Shown: positions 44,634 through 56,595, counted from the stretch's first letter. The stretch: 64,000 nucleotides of DNA from Gymnopilus junonius (GCA_015501075.1 JADNYJ010000011.1:310001-374000), one strand, 5' to 3'. Made by a program: numbers and translations. The notes: generated by a model not told the origin, from the letters alone.

Positions 44634-46797
44634 AATTTCGCGGCCTCAGTTTATCTTCGGGAATTGTCAGCAGCTATTCTTACGTGATGAATTTTCTTCG
44701 GGACGCTGTCATCTCCTTTTTTGCTATTCGCCACTTCCCTCCCGACGCCAACATTTTCCATTCCAGCCTTCTGCCATTTACAGTGGGGGTTCAGAACCAT
44801 AGCTATATACGCTGCCGTGACCTCGTCCCCTTGATCCATTAACATGGATTCGGCAATTCCTGAAGTTCTTGTTTTTTGTCTCCCTTTTCCCACTCCCTTT
44901 CCTTATCCTTCATCCGTCTTGCAGCCCTATATGAATACGGTCCCTGCGCTATTCTAGCCTATCCTACCTATCCGCAAAATCTCTCCCTCCAACCATCTGT
45001 TCTCCTTTCTCCTTGTTCCTTGTTCCATTCTTTTCTTTATCAACAGGATATTATGCATTCATACATGTATCATTATAATGCCCACATCGTCATCGTTTAC
45101 CAGACATCCTTCAGACTTGTCTTCCTTCTGTCTTAAAGCGTTTCATGTTTATGTTTATGTTACTACTTTCATTGCGCTAATATTTCTTCTAGTTTTCATC
45201 TTTCGTCCGCGGCTTCTGATTTCTCGGTGCGGTATCCATGGTTCGTACCCTCCCATCCTCATCTCGTGGCATTGGGATCATTGGTCTTTCGACGCAGTAA
45301 ATCGATGTTGAACGGCACGAGACATCGCTATTTATTCGTTTTCTCATGAATCTGGGTGCCGCAGCAGCTCACCCATGAGCCATTCTTTGCCACTGTCTTC
45401 TCCCCCTCTCTTTTATTCCATTTCCTGCTAATGTCCCACTGTCATCGGATTTCCGTTTTCAATAGTGGTCAGTCGCGGATCTGATAGCGGTATAATTAGT
45501 GGTTGGTACAAACAACCTTTCTTTCCTTACTTTCTCTGTCACAGTTAGCAGTCTCGGCCTGGGGGCATTGAGGCTCTTGAGCCGATTGAGCAAGGAGGGT
45601 GTGTCATGACTGTCCCCCCAGCCCAAGCACGCTGCATTTCTTGCTGCTGTTGTTATGAACACGGGACGCTCCGGCTATTTCTTGCTAGCTATCAGAAACT
45701 TCCTCCCTTCAATTTAGCTGATTCTTTTGTGATCTGATATATGCGTCTCCCCGGAGTTCCGTTATTCAGTCATATAGGAGGAGCGTTTCACTTATTTTAG
45801 AAGAAAAACGTGCCCGAGGAGTGAGTACAGATTTGATAAAAAATTATACAATGACTTGAGAAATGTTATGCAATGAGTTATGGCTTTTACGACCGAGAAA
45901 CTGGCCTCGTCACTAAGCATGCTCTAAACCTCATGATAAAATCCTCCAGGACAGTCTTGAAAAGGCAACCTTGAATCCGCCTCACTCCTTCATTAGAATC
46001 ATTGAGGTTACTTCCAATCTCTGTGTCAGCCAAGTTGTACCACTGTACTACTACCACAAGACATCGAGGAAGGTGTTACAAACAGAGAGGTTGGACACCA
46101 GTCTTTGCATCTTCACCAGCACTGACAGATGAAAGGGTTACCAAATAAAAAAGTAAGTATTCTGTTAGACCATCCCAGGTAGATGTTTGCAGGGGAGTTT
46201 TCGACCTCTGTTTTCCAACTTCCGGAATATTCGTAATAATATGCCCAAAATATGCTTGCAGTTAGAATTTTTGGTATACTAGGGTGCAGTCACCTCCGAG
46301 CCCTTTGGATACTGCATTTGTTTGGCATGAAATCGTGCAAGGCCATGATGACAATTGAGTTGTTCGCTAAGGCTTTGGAACCTTGGTGGTTACTTTTTAA
46401 TAGGCAATGTTAGCCAAATTTGGAATGCGAGCTATGTGCCCCACTGTCGCAGGTACGTCACTCTTTTCCAAACACGATAGTGACCGCCTTAGAGTGTCAT
46501 AGTATGAATATATTTATGGTTCTAGAGCCAACGTTGGATGGAGGTTTCGCTACGGTCATTAGGATCCTCCCGTAAATTCTCATAAAACGATCCATACTCG
46601 GGGAAGCCGTAGTTTCAAGAATGATATTATTACTGAGGTCATGATTGGTATAAGATATGCATACAACAAGATGTAATCCGGAAACAAAAAACAAGTCTAA
46701 AGCACGTCTGTTTGTGCAGCTCTGTATGCCAGGTAATCGAGAGAGAAGTTGAGGCCAAAAAAGTTCTATATAAGTAGAGGACCCATAACGAACAGGG
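44634..46797. other. Intergenic region, 3' flank of the UBL gene
   Basis: The first kilobase is strongly pyrimidine-rich on the plus strand (44870-45450) and may be 3' UTR. A minus-strand stretch (45459-45662) has no domain. No RNA gene or repeat recognised. Confidence 0.4.
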
Positions 46798-48077
46798 TTA
46801 AACAAGGGAAGGGGGAGAGCGTGTGTGGAGAACATGGAAAGGGATATGAGAATGGGAAATGGGTCTATCGGGTGTAGTCTTGGAAGTGTATTCGGCGGGT
46901 GGAATGTGCAGTTGAGAGAAGTATGGTATCAAGAAGTAAACAAGCGGAAGCAAAATGGATAAAACACGAATATCGGGGAAGAACGCTGCGGGTCCTATTA
47001 TATCATGAAGTCCTGCTGGCTTGGGTTTATTGGGAACAAACAACCAAGCGAGTGAGATGATCACTCGAATCCCAGCCCCGACGCCCATCGTCCCGGCTGT
47101 TCCTATCGACTGCAGGATAGCACGGCCTATAAATGCACCCAAGAATAACGCGACGGCAGCGATGAGCCTATGGTCTCGTGTTTTGACGAATTGGCGATAT
47201 TGAAGAGCTTTGGATCGGCCATTAGTTCCACCCACACGGTGGTTAGCACGACTATAGGGCAGCAGCTTTGTATTAGCACCTGACCCTGGATACAAGAAAG
47301 AGATAAGAGCGTACTAGTAGTCCCAAACTGCGTATTCAACCTCTTCCCTAGATTCCCCTGCACCCCAAGACTCGCACTCATGAACGCAACACCAACAAAG
47401 CTCACGGCGTTCGTCCATACAGGAAGATCCCTTGCATCGGCAATACTCCCCTGACCCGCCTTCCAGAAAGCAATCGCGCCAGCCATACTCAGCAGAGCCT
47501 GAAGGAAGGTGCCGAAGATGAGCCATAAGCGACGATGCGCTCCGTAGTGGTTGCTGATCCGTCCTACGAAGGCACCGGCGTTGAAAGCGAGTAACGAGCA
47601 TAGGGCTTGTTGATCTGCTTTGTGGAACGTCAGGTCTCGAGCGCCTGGGGGCCCTTGGAAAAGGCGACCAAGGGCGAGTGCCAGCTGTGGTGATGTTTTT
47701 ATTAGTTATGTTTAGCAGATTTGAAACATACAACGCACCTGCGCAAAGTTACCAGTCTGAAAACCACACCAGACGAAGATGGCAGAGAAAGATATAGCAT
47801 CTCTGTAAGAAAATTAGAGAATGAAGATAGCATGATGCAAGAATAAGAGTAGAACGTACATGTATCCGGTCATAAAACAATACATCGCCAACGGCGCTGT
47901 CGACTTTGCGGGATCGACATCCGCTAAGAGATAATTCCATAGTGATTCTGTGGTCCGCATCATTCCACCATGTTCCACGTCCTTGGTGACCTGGTTAACG
48001 TTACTGGCCACCGTTGACGATGTCGGTGATCGTTCTTTGGTAGGTGAAACCTGGGGCACCTTTTCTGACTCGGCCAT
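46798..48077 (-). CDS. DUF1275 (YoaK-family) membrane protein, one frameshift in the last exon
   Basis: Minus-strand exons 47860-48077, 47739-47802, 47315-47684 and 47251 downward. The product matches the DUF1275 family: MYCFMTGYIDAISFSAIFVW, GFQTGNFAQLALALGRLF, DLTFHKADQQALCSLLAF, SMAGAIAFWKAGQGSIA, SASLGVQGNLGKRLNTQF and TTVWVELMADPKLF. After KLF the frame slips near 47200-47203, where one C appears missing; the family sequence continues (YRQFVKTRDHRLIAAVALFL, FIGRAILQSIGT, LAWLFVP) in the next frame to the stop at 46798. Fungal members are six- to eight-helix membrane proteins of unknown function. A consensus error is possible, since only one indel is seen. An ATG at 48092 is an alternative start. 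Confidence 0.72.
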
Positions 48078-49419
48078 TTCGATGCGTCCCAAAAGTTGTC
48101 TCAGACCCTCGTTTCGAAGGATGTAAAGAACGTCAACAACGAGGACGACGTGGAGAAACGAGCCTCGAAGGCTGTTTGGAGGTGAGGGAAGCGAGAAAGT
48201 CGGTGAACGAGAAAAAGTCTTGCGCCGCTATTTGTGGTGTTGCCAAAATCAGGTCTCTTGGCAACTTTTCTGACCAATGGCGACAGAACGGATGGCCGCT
48301 CGGAGCTCGGGTCCATCGGACCAACAAAATTTCTCTTCAATCTCGTATCACCACTTCATGATTCCTGAATGCTTGGGAATCGCTCGGACTGACGTGAACC
48401 GCCTCTGTAATGACTATGGGAACTTCTTTACTCTTTCTAATTTCTCATTTAATATTGAGAAACTTCGCGATTTCTACTTGGCCAAGCAAGGCTGAACTCT
48501 CAAGAAAAATCACGGTATCCAAAAGGCATAAATCAGGCACTCCGCGAGACACCAAAAACAATTCTGCAGGCTAGTCTCAAATCATCAAATATGGGTCCAT
48601 TACTCGCAGCCAAGTCCGCTCAAACTACGCAGTGGAATCAAATGCCTCTCATTGCAGCGTAGGCCGCAAGCATGGATCTTCCATTGCTCTTCGAGATTTC
48701 TTAGACAGAACATGGGCCGCTGGCAGCTGCTGGCTTATGCACGTTGCAAGTGGAGAGACGTAATATCGTGATACCAAGGCGCTCAGCATCACTTGGCTTA
48801 CACAACTCAAGGAAAGGAAAGGTGGATAACCGCCACTCGATACATTTAGGCCAGGGTTTGAGGCCGAGCTCCGCCAAGATCTACAAAGGTGGGCAGGCCT
48901 GTATCCGCTTTCTCTCACACCCGTCATCCTTGCGCCATCGCCGGCGGGAGCGGTCTAGAAAATATAGAGTACATGCCAAGCAGCCAAGTAACACTACGCT
49001 ATCGTCCGCCACAGAGGAACTCAAGCTCGAATATTGAGGGGTGTCTGAAATTGAGGATCCAAAAGCCAAGGTTCTTAGGCTTGGGCATGTCGTACCGTCA
49101 AGTATCCGACTCAAGGAGCTTGCGCTCTTGGCATTTGTGTAGTACTCTATTCGTGGAACTTGGCTGTTGGACTTCAATGAATGTGACGAGCTGGACTCGA
49201 AAGAGTTTTCATCAAGTACATCATAATATTACCTCAGGCTGCCAGTGACCCCGGTGGATCCTTCTTATGTGCCAGATACATACTGTGTCAGAAAAACTGT
49301 TTAAAACCCGCTTTTGAATTTTGGACTCGAAAATTTTTTGAACAAACCTCACAGTAAGTAATTTGGACCCCATGCGCTTGTAAATTTACATAGCTTTGAG
49401 TGGATAACATGGCGGTGCG
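48078..49419. other. Intergenic region with possible coding relic
   Basis: Between about 48930 and 49200 a plus-strand frame interrupted by TGA and TAG (KLEY stop GVSEIEDPKAKVLRLGHVVP) looks like decayed coding sequence of unknown origin. The rest is featureless. Confidence 0.35.
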
Positions 49420-49428
49420 ACTAACTAC

Positions 49429-49653
49429 TAGACCGGTAACCGTCCGTCGAATGAGGTTGACGAGGCAAGCAGAGAAACCTCGATTCGACGACCGGTACAG
49501 CTGAGTTTAAAATGGGGGTGTAATGCTAATGATCGAAAATGATGATGGAACGTCTTTTAGAACGCCCGTTTTGGGCGAATGCCCTGTAGGTAGCGTGTCA
49601 AACTAAAAATAGTCAAGCCATTTTTTCTCTCACCGTCGCGTCGCGTCGTCCTC
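49429..49653 (+). repeat. Left terminal inverted repeat
   Basis: About 225 bp, beginning TAGACCGGTAACCG and ending in the CGTCGCGTCGCGTCGTC stretch. It matches the reverse complement of 50585-50815 with scattered mismatches and is most similar in the inner 150 bp, such as GAACGCCCGTTTTGGGCGAA. Confidence 0.88.
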
Positions 49654-49677
49654 TCCTCTCGTCGCGTCCTCCACGCG

Positions 49678-50144
49678 ATGGACACCGTCCCTGACCTGCC
49701 AACCCACCTTGAAACACTGAGGGCATGCCCTGCTGCATGTCTGGATGACTTCATACGTGATCTCTCTCTCAATGTCGATGAAAGGATACCCCTTGCTTTC
49801 CTGAATGGACTGAATGACTCGGACAAGCTTCTCTGCTGGAGAGCGATTCTCATTTGCTATACGGTCACTCAAGGACAACAAATTCCTCGGGAAATGCAAT
49901 TACGCGCTGTCCTAGCAGACTTCAATGGTCTTGATTCACTCATCTCAGCTGGGACCGGTTCCGGCAAGACGTTACCAACCGCTCTGAAGATACTGTTGGA
50001 CAATCCTGCAGATCATCTGACTACAATTACTTTATCTCCTTTGAAGCGGTTACAAGTCACCCAAGAAAATGATTTCAATTCTCGCTACAATATCTGCACG
50101 GTTGTTATCAACGAAGACACTCCTCGCGATGAGGCTTGGTGGGA
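49678..50144 (+). pseudogene. RecQ-like helicase N-terminal fragment inside the TIR element
   Basis: From ATG 49678, just inside the left TIR, the frame codes for a helicase-type start with a Walker A motif SAGTGSGKT after a Q-motif-like segment (QQIPREMQLRAVLA), then motif Ia-like TTITLSPLKRLQVTQ and VINEDTPRDEAWW. A GTAAGT donor follows at 50145. The DEAH box and the whole second RecA domain are missing, so no helicase activity is possible. The codon pattern is good up to the break, implying recent truncation. Confidence 0.75.
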
Positions 50145-50183
50145 TGTAAGTCGATGTCAATAAATTCTCATCAAGTATAGATA

Positions 50184-50495
50184 TTATAACAAAAATGAAG
50201 GTCTGCAATACTCGTTGGCATAACTGTTCCTATGCCGTCCCAAATCCACGCATTCTTGCGCATGAGAACCCATCGAAGCAACTCTTAGATCATTCCCATA
50301 CTCCAATGTGTTCGAGGGCGTAGGTCCTGTCGTCTCGTGAGCTGAGTGTTGGAAATCAGAAGGCCCGAGAGATCGAAAAGATGTGTCGGAAGAGTTCCAT
50401 GGCGTCGTGGACGCTCGTTTTCGTTTTCGTGGTTGCTGTACAGCAGAACTTCCATCTGCACTGAAAGTAGACGTCGATGGAGGTAAATTTGGCAC
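50184..50495 (-). pseudogene. Basic/serine-rich ORF fragment reading inward from the right TIR
   Basis: A minus-strand frame (MPNLPPSTSTFSADGSSAVQ start) with a PRKRKR nuclear-localisation-like patch and Ser/Thr-rich tail. It could be the terminal part of a second gene of the parent element or of the helicase gene. I recognise no domain. Confidence 0.4.
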
Positions 50496-50584
50496 ATTTT
50501 GTAAGGCAACAGCAGAGTTGACAGAAAAGGTGAAGTTTTCTATGAGGGAAGAGGCATACTAGCGAGCCAACGGGCTGAGGAATT

Positions 50585-50815
50585 GAGGACGACGCGACGC
50601 GACGGGGTGGCGGGAGAGGAAAAAATGGCTGGAGCTATTTTTAACTTGACAGGCTACCTTACAGAGCATTCGCCCAAAACGGGCGTTCTAAAAGACGTTC
50701 CATCATCAATTTTCGATCATTAGCACTACACCCCTGTTTTAAACTCAGCTGTACCGGTCGGGGTATCGAGGCACCTCAGCTCATCCGCCTCATACACCGA
50801 ACGGTCACCGGTCTA
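50585..50815 (-). repeat. Right terminal inverted repeat
   Basis: Reverse-complement partner of 49429-49653, ending CCGGTCTA at 50815, directly followed by the second copy of the 9-bp target duplication. Confidence 0.88.
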
Positions 50816-50824
50816 ACTAACTAC

Positions 50825-51128
50825 TAAGATTCCCATTTTTCCGAAAAATACGCCTTTTTGGTCAGCACGCCCTCAACGAGAGTCTAAGAAATCTAAAAAT
50901 CTCGATATAAGAGGCAGAATATGTTATGTAATAGTCAAAATGGATCGCTGCCTTTGTCCTTACTCGTGACCTAACAAGCGGTCTGTCACACTCAGTGACT
51001 CACAGCTCTTTTACGACGACTCTCACCTGGCGTCTAAGCACCACTTACTTAAAAGCGACAAGTTGGCCATCCCATCCACTGGCTCTTTATTATCTCTGAC
51101 CTTTTACCAATTAAATTTAAAGGGCCCG
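50825..51128. other. Intergenic region
   Basis: About 300 bp between the element's target duplication and the F-box pseudogene; presumed F-box promoter, nothing specific seen. Confidence 0.45.
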
Positions 51129-53268
51129 ATGTCAGTCCCAGCAACGTGCATCTTCTGCAGCGATTTGAACGAAGCCGGACGTTTCAAACCACACCGACCA
51201 TGCAAGATAGATCCCTACGCCTTGAATAAAAGCGAACAATGTCAAGCCTGCTTTGAACTAGAACAGGTTGAAATTGAAATCGCAGAAGAAATGAAAGTCG
51301 TGGAGAAACTTATTGAGCGGCATCGTGAGATTCGGACCCAGATCAACCAGGCTCACGATCATATGGTACAGAAGATACCACTGGAAATTATGTCCTATAT
51401 ATATTTCAGCTCTCCATGCCTCCTCTGCCTTTCGACAATAACTTGAAAAACGTGGCTGCGGCACCTCCAGTGGTTTTAGGTGCTGTCTGCAAAGCTTGGC
51501 GACGTATAACAATTGTCTACGCCACGCCTATGGAATCTACTTAAGATTAGGATCTCGGACACTGAATGGGACCCCAATTTGCAAGAGAAATATGACTTTG
51601 CTCGAGAGCAACTGGACCGTTGTCGAGGAGTCCCTGTATTGATCGGCTTGTATGCAATCAACGGCATGCACATTCAGGACCATGACGCCGCCAGCAATAT
51701 AATTAAAGACATTGTCCAATGTTCAGACCGCTGGCACATACTTGATCTGGAGTGTTATAACGACTCTTTTTCCTATTTCGCCGGCCAGGTCCAATCCGCT
51801 TCCGCTCTCTACACACTGCGCTTGTCCATTCTAGATCCGCCACTGGATGACTGTGTTTTGAAGTTAGCAAATGCAAGACCAACAGAAATTGACTTGTCCA
51901 GTACTTTATTGAAATCAATCGACATCAACTGGGACCGAGCGACCTCTGTTCGCCTAAGAGGACCTCGACTTAACGAATGCTTCCAGCTCCTCACACTAGC
52001 ACCACAATTAAAACGCTACACCTTATCTGCCATTATAGAACCTGAGGCTGGTCATGCGGCACCCAGTGTCCCTATCACCCATCATGCAATTCAAGAGCTC
52101 ATCCTCGAAGATAGCACAAATGATCTAATCCAACTTCTCAACATGATCAGTTTTCCATCATTACAAACTTTGTCCTACGAGGGATGGGACCAACTAAATC
52201 CGGAAGTCTTGCACTTCCTGGCGCGGTCCTCTTGTCTCCTAAGGGAATTGACTATCTCCAAGCCATACTCCTTTTTGTACGGGAAGCTTCCGTTATTTAC
52301 CCCTTCACTACGCGAAATTCCATCTCTCCGAAAGTTTGAATGTTTTTCAGAAATAGAAAGTGTTGCAGCAAATGATATATTGGCTTTTCTTGCCGGTACC
52401 TTCACAGAAAATGGCTCCAACCCTCAAGGAGCTTTTCTACCAAACCTTGAGCACTTGAAGATCACTGTATCCCCCTCCAAGGAAATTGAATGGCAATGTG
52501 GAGCTTGCGCTCCGGTTGCGCACGGAATTAGTCATTTTCATGCTCACAACGGATGCATGAAGATCCAGGAATCGAATGGTCGCTAGACGACCACAGGCAA
52601 GTTATTCCACCACTCAATTCATTTTATTTTTAGAACCTATGCATCAACTAACAGGCGCTCGTCGATCTCTCGTTGTCGAGCTCCCTACTTAAAAAAGGAC
52701 TCTCTGAGTCATTTCTATCTCTTCATCTTTATCCCTTCGAAAATTTTAAAAGAAAATTTATTAGCTAGTTAGGTATAAAAACCTGTAGTAGCTAGTCTTT
52801 TCTTCAGCTCGTATTCGGAGGATTTAGCTCACCCTCACATTCACATTCTGCCCCGAGTTAGGCAGCAAGCAGAGTCGCAAGTTCAGACTCAAATTTATTA
52901 TTCAAATTCTCTATCTACCTACGGAATTGTCTGGGTAGCGACTGACGGAGTCACCGCCTTACTCTGCCCTTCGGATTTCCCCTCGTCTTATACCATTCCC
53001 ACACAGGACGGGTCGTTTACAGCAGAAACTTGCGAGAGTTGTTGAATTGCATAACGACTCTCAGAATGCTGGCCGAGTGCTACAAACTGTGAAGATCCAC
53101 TTCAATGTTCTACAGTCCGATTTTCACCATGAACGAGATATAGACGAGGACTCTCTTCGTCGTCTGCAGGAAGCCTGGAAATCCGGCTTTGATTTGGAGG
53201 TGGGCTGGGCAGTATATACTAATAGTATCCGGGACTCCCAAGGACTCCCGAGTGAGGTACAACAGTAG
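51129..53268 (+). pseudogene. F-box protein interrupted by a solo LTR and frameshifts
   Basis: The start MSVPATCIFCSDLNEAGRFK, a second Cys pair (EQCQACFELE), a coiled coil and the F-box QKIPLEIMSYI parallel the intact protein at 25.3-26.9 kb. The frame is shifted by an extra TA in the TATATATA run near 51395-51402 and shifted again near 51508-51513; together these restore the original frame. It then reads openly to EIEW at about 52493. A 525-bp insertion follows, and the protein's C-terminus resumes at about 53026 (KLARVVELHNDSQNAGRVLQ, then TVKIHFNVLQ) to the stop at 53268. The same continuous order in the paralogue shows where the insertion landed. The gene is disrupted. Confidence 0.78.
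52497..53021. mobile_element. Putative solo LTR inside the F-box gene
   Basis: A 525-bp insertion that begins TGTGGAGC and ends TTTACA, the TG..CA ends expected of an LTR. It contains a TATAAAA at about 52775-52781 as LTR promoters do, and no coding sequence. It splits an F-box reading frame whose uninterrupted form exists elsewhere in the window. Flanks GCAA/GCAG give at best an imperfect 4-bp target duplication, so exact borders are uncertain. Confidence 0.6.
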
Positions 53269-53469
53269 CACGGAATCCATCAAGTTACGAACTGGTGCTA
53301 TTCTTGTCTGGGGATGCATTCAGTAGATTTCCATTCCAGAAATGACCATTTATGAAAGTTTGAGAAACAAAAGCATTGTAATATTTCTTTGTTTTGAATT
53401 TACTCGTTGATGGTGGGAGGAAAAACAACAAGAAACTTTCGCCTCTAATCTTATCCTTCATCTTAAGCT

Positions 53470-55402
53470 TCACCCAGGCCGATCGAAATTATTATCAAGT
53501 ACCACTCTTGCTCTGGTCTTCCCTCCTTCAAGACTGATCCAAGTCTCAACGCCCGCCGTCGGATCAGGGGAGTTGAAGACGATGTTGCGTACGCCGTGGC
53601 CCCAGTCATCGCTGCTGTAGCCACCATATCTAAGAAAGACAATGTGAGGAATTTGTTAAGCATTTGACGATTCAATGGAAAAAATCTACTGTACATACCC
53701 AGAATGCTTGTCGAAGCAGAATATAACATCCTTGGTCGGCTCTCGAACGCACCATTCATTGCCATGATCTGTAAGTCGAAATCAGATGTAAACGTCATAA
53801 TGGCATCTAGGAATAATTTGTGTTTACCATGTCCAGAGATAACCGCGTGGAGATTCTTAACATTCGCGTTTAGCGCATCCCAGAATGGCTGGTCGTTTCC
53901 GGAGTCAGTGGATCCGTCGACGTTACTGGAGTCCTGCACGGATCCGTCGCCCAAGAAATCGGCTGTTGGTGAACAAAAAAAGGGGAATAAAAATCAAAAA
54001 TACGAAGAGAGAGGGAAATGGCACCAGGCAAACAGAACACTGACCATTCAATCCTTCGCTTACGTTTGGGTTAAGCCCGGCCTGGAGGACTTGAATGGAG
54101 TGACTGTAAATCCCGTAATTTGGAAGGTTTTTTTATCAGTTCGTTTGGTAATCCAGTCAGTAAGTTTTAGACTTACGGAGGGATATGAACAAAAGCAATA
54201 GCTGCTCTGGAGTCAGCAGGACCCCACGAAGCTTCCATGGCCTTAGATTCACTTTCTATCCAGCCTGCGACGCTTGAGTCTACCCAGTCTGGGAGTGGGA
54301 CGGGATTCGGGTTCGGAGAGACGCCGCCTACCATTTTTTTAGAGCAAAAAAGACCAGGATATTAGATTAAAGTGTTTGGATGGGAAGGCGCTACATGGTA
54401 AAGGGACGGACCTCGAGAATCGAAGAACCAGAGAACTAGTATGGGAGTTTGATCTAAAAGATTCATTTTTCGTCAGATAGCTCAGCAAAGCAGTGAGCAG
54501 ACCAAAATTTACCTTCCTTGTTCCGGAATATCTAGCGTCATAGAACAGGCTTTTCAGCTCAAGAAATCGATGGTGTGAAAAGGTGAATAGAACACACAGG
54601 GACCCAGTAATTTCCTGGACCTTCAACACCACCAACATCAGGCGGAGCCAACCGGGTATAGCTCAGAGGAGCGACCTGAAGCTCGCGTTTGATTTCTTGT
54701 TCATGAGTTATATTGGCTTGATTGTCGTGGTTCTGAATATATGGTGCATGTCAGTTTAGGAAACTTCACAATGGTCCAAGGAGAGGAGGTAAACTTAGAC
54801 ACTACTTACACCGTGAGAGGAAGAGAAAGGGATCTTGGCCTTGTTCAAAGGTGCGACTATCTCATCAATCAGTTTGGTTGCATTCTGGCTAAAAGTATCT
54901 AGTAAAAGAACGCGGTTCAACCTATGCCTTCGTATAGGTATAAACTAAGCTCACTTTCTCCAGTGATCAAGTCCCCATTCAAAACGCTACCAAAAGCTTT
55001 TTGTCAGTAACCGTAACGTATTCGTACTGCGTATTTCTACATGCCACTCACACATAATCAGGGTTCTCCTCCCCCAACACCAAATTCATCAGAATGGTGC
55101 TATTCACGTCCTGCTGCGGGCCCCACACATCCCATGGGTTCTCTCCGAAATGGAGGTCGGAGAAAACGGTAATTTTGAAGGTGCCATCAGGGCGGAACGT
55201 TAAACGGGGCTTTGTTGGGTATGGGTTGAGAACGGATTGACTTGATTGGTCTCCTAGACGAAATGAATAAAAAACAAGTTAATATAACGAGTGAATCCTA
55301 AGACTTACGACGGAAAGGTATTGCTAGAACATATATCTGAGAGTGAAGCACTAGGCTTACAAGCGTAGTAAACCAAAGGCTCCTCAGCTGGAACAAAACC
55401 AT
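53470..55402 (-). CDS. Secreted calcineurin-like metallophosphatase (DCR2/purple-acid-phosphatase-like)
   Basis: A minus-strand multi-exon gene from ATG 55402 to the stop at 53470. The start MVLFQLRSLWFTTLVSLVLH is a signal peptide or anchor. The metallophosphoesterase signature is complete and in order: FSDLHFGE (D-x-H), LNGDLITGE (G-D), SHGNHDNQ (G-N-H-D), HIPPHSIQ and the C-terminal ISGHDHGNEW (G-H-x-H). These residues bind the two metals of the active site. The closest family appears to be fungal Dcr2/Phm5-like phosphatases. The final exon GGYSSDDWGHGVRNIVFNS precedes the C-terminus. Introns are 50-60 bp and the frame is clean at the junctions I checked. The natural substrate is unknown; a secreted or vacuolar location is inferred. 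Confidence 0.87.
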
Positions 55403-56595
55403 CTTGCTGATGAACTGCAAGAAAGAGGCCTGGCAAAGAACAGAACGCTTCGAGAAGGCAATGGTGTTAAATAGGATACAGTGCGATGTAAGCAAGTCAT
55501 TATGTTGATCTTCTTTGCCATGCTGAACTGTACAAAATCTAAATAGAGCAAGCAGTGGAGGCTTTTTAGAAGTTCGTGTTCTGAAGTTACTGATGCACGT
55601 GCGTGGTGCGGGCGGGATTCGGGCTCCGTTTGACGGCCCGACAGTGCCAAATCGGCCAGAAGGTCGATGTGACATTGGTGACCGACTCCCTCTTCATCAC
55701 TATCATAGTATCATTGTCGTCAGACAGGTCCATGGGTTCCCTGCGCTGCTAGACGCGTCGAACGCGTTTATTTCTCATTACTCTAACTGTCCCTTATTCT
55801 CTTTGATTAACCCAGATCTCAAATATAGGAACCAACGTTATTGTCTGCAATAAAGTTTCGTTTCGCCGTTTCAAAATCACTAGAGAAAGGAGAGTTGGCC
55901 ATCAGAGTCAACAGCAGAATACTTTTCCACGCAACTAGTTATAGCATGCGCGTTTTAGGCTTGACCTCGAAAGTCAAGAAAAGCCCTCAACAAAAAGTGC
56001 ACATTGAAATTTAATATCTTACTCTAGTATGCTGCTCGTCAGATCGGTGATATAATTCGACGCGTTCTAGGACGATCCTTCTCCGTTATTGGCGAGTTTT
56101 TGCTTGCTACTGATATTTTTTTGTTTTATTGATGGTGATCCCAAATTGCAGTAGCACCTTATTTATTGTTATCCCGTGGAACTCAATGTCCAGTCGTTAA
56201 ACTTCCTTTGTTTCAATCTTGAATATGGACAGCCTGACAGGCGGTGACATGGCAACTCTGGAGGGTTCATGGGCTAGTCAACATAAAAATTACGCAGCTG
56301 GGTCAAAATGAACCATACTGTGCATCATTCACTCTGACCGTACTGCCACTGCGCGACGCCAAGAAACCCTGCGCATAGCAGTGCCAACCACAAGTCTGTA
56401 GTATATATACTAACCTGAGCACCCAGATCTGCCTTCAAATTCCTTCGTCCCCCATTGCTTGAAGGTCGTCCAAGACGTTCAGGACGTCATAGCCCAGAGC
56501 ACAGCCACTTTCCCAAACAAGATAAGATCGGCGCAATCGGAGACAAATCGCAACATTGCTGAGCACACCTCAACGCTTTCTCCTAAACACCCATC
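55403..56595. promoter_or_regulatory. Divergent promoter region, phosphatase / f﻿imbrin
   Basis: About 1.2 kb between two divergent start codons. A TATATATA stretch at about 56402-56410 lies some 190 bp upstream of the fimbrin ATG and is followed by a CT-rich initiator-like region. No other gene seen. Confidence 0.5.

Larger units (their letters stand above)
49429..50815. mobile_element. DNA transposon-like element with long TIRs (Mutator-like), carrying a helicase fragment
   Basis: Terminal inverted repeats of about 225-231 bp run inward from TAGACCGG at both ends. The element is flanked by an identical 9-bp direct repeat ACTAACTAC (49420-49428 and 50816-50824), the expected target-site duplication. 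Long TIRs plus a 9-bp duplication fit Mutator-like elements best. The 1,387-bp size and truncated internal ORFs make it non-autonomous. Inside are the 5' part of a RecQ-like helicase gene reading rightward and a fragment reading leftward from the other TIR, so it looks like an internally deleted derivative of a larger two-gene element or a gene-capturing element. No transposase domain is visible. Confidence 0.85.

Noticed and set aside
48649..48927. Open frames on both strands around 48.6-49.2 kb
   Set aside because: Short, overlapping and domain-free; only the plus-strand stretch near 48930-49200 was kept as a possible relic.
51369..51408. An intron inside the 51-kb F-box gene that would repair the frame (GTACAG...TTTCAG)
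   Set aside because: It would remove the F-box core that is conserved in the intact paralogue, so a frameshift is the better reading.
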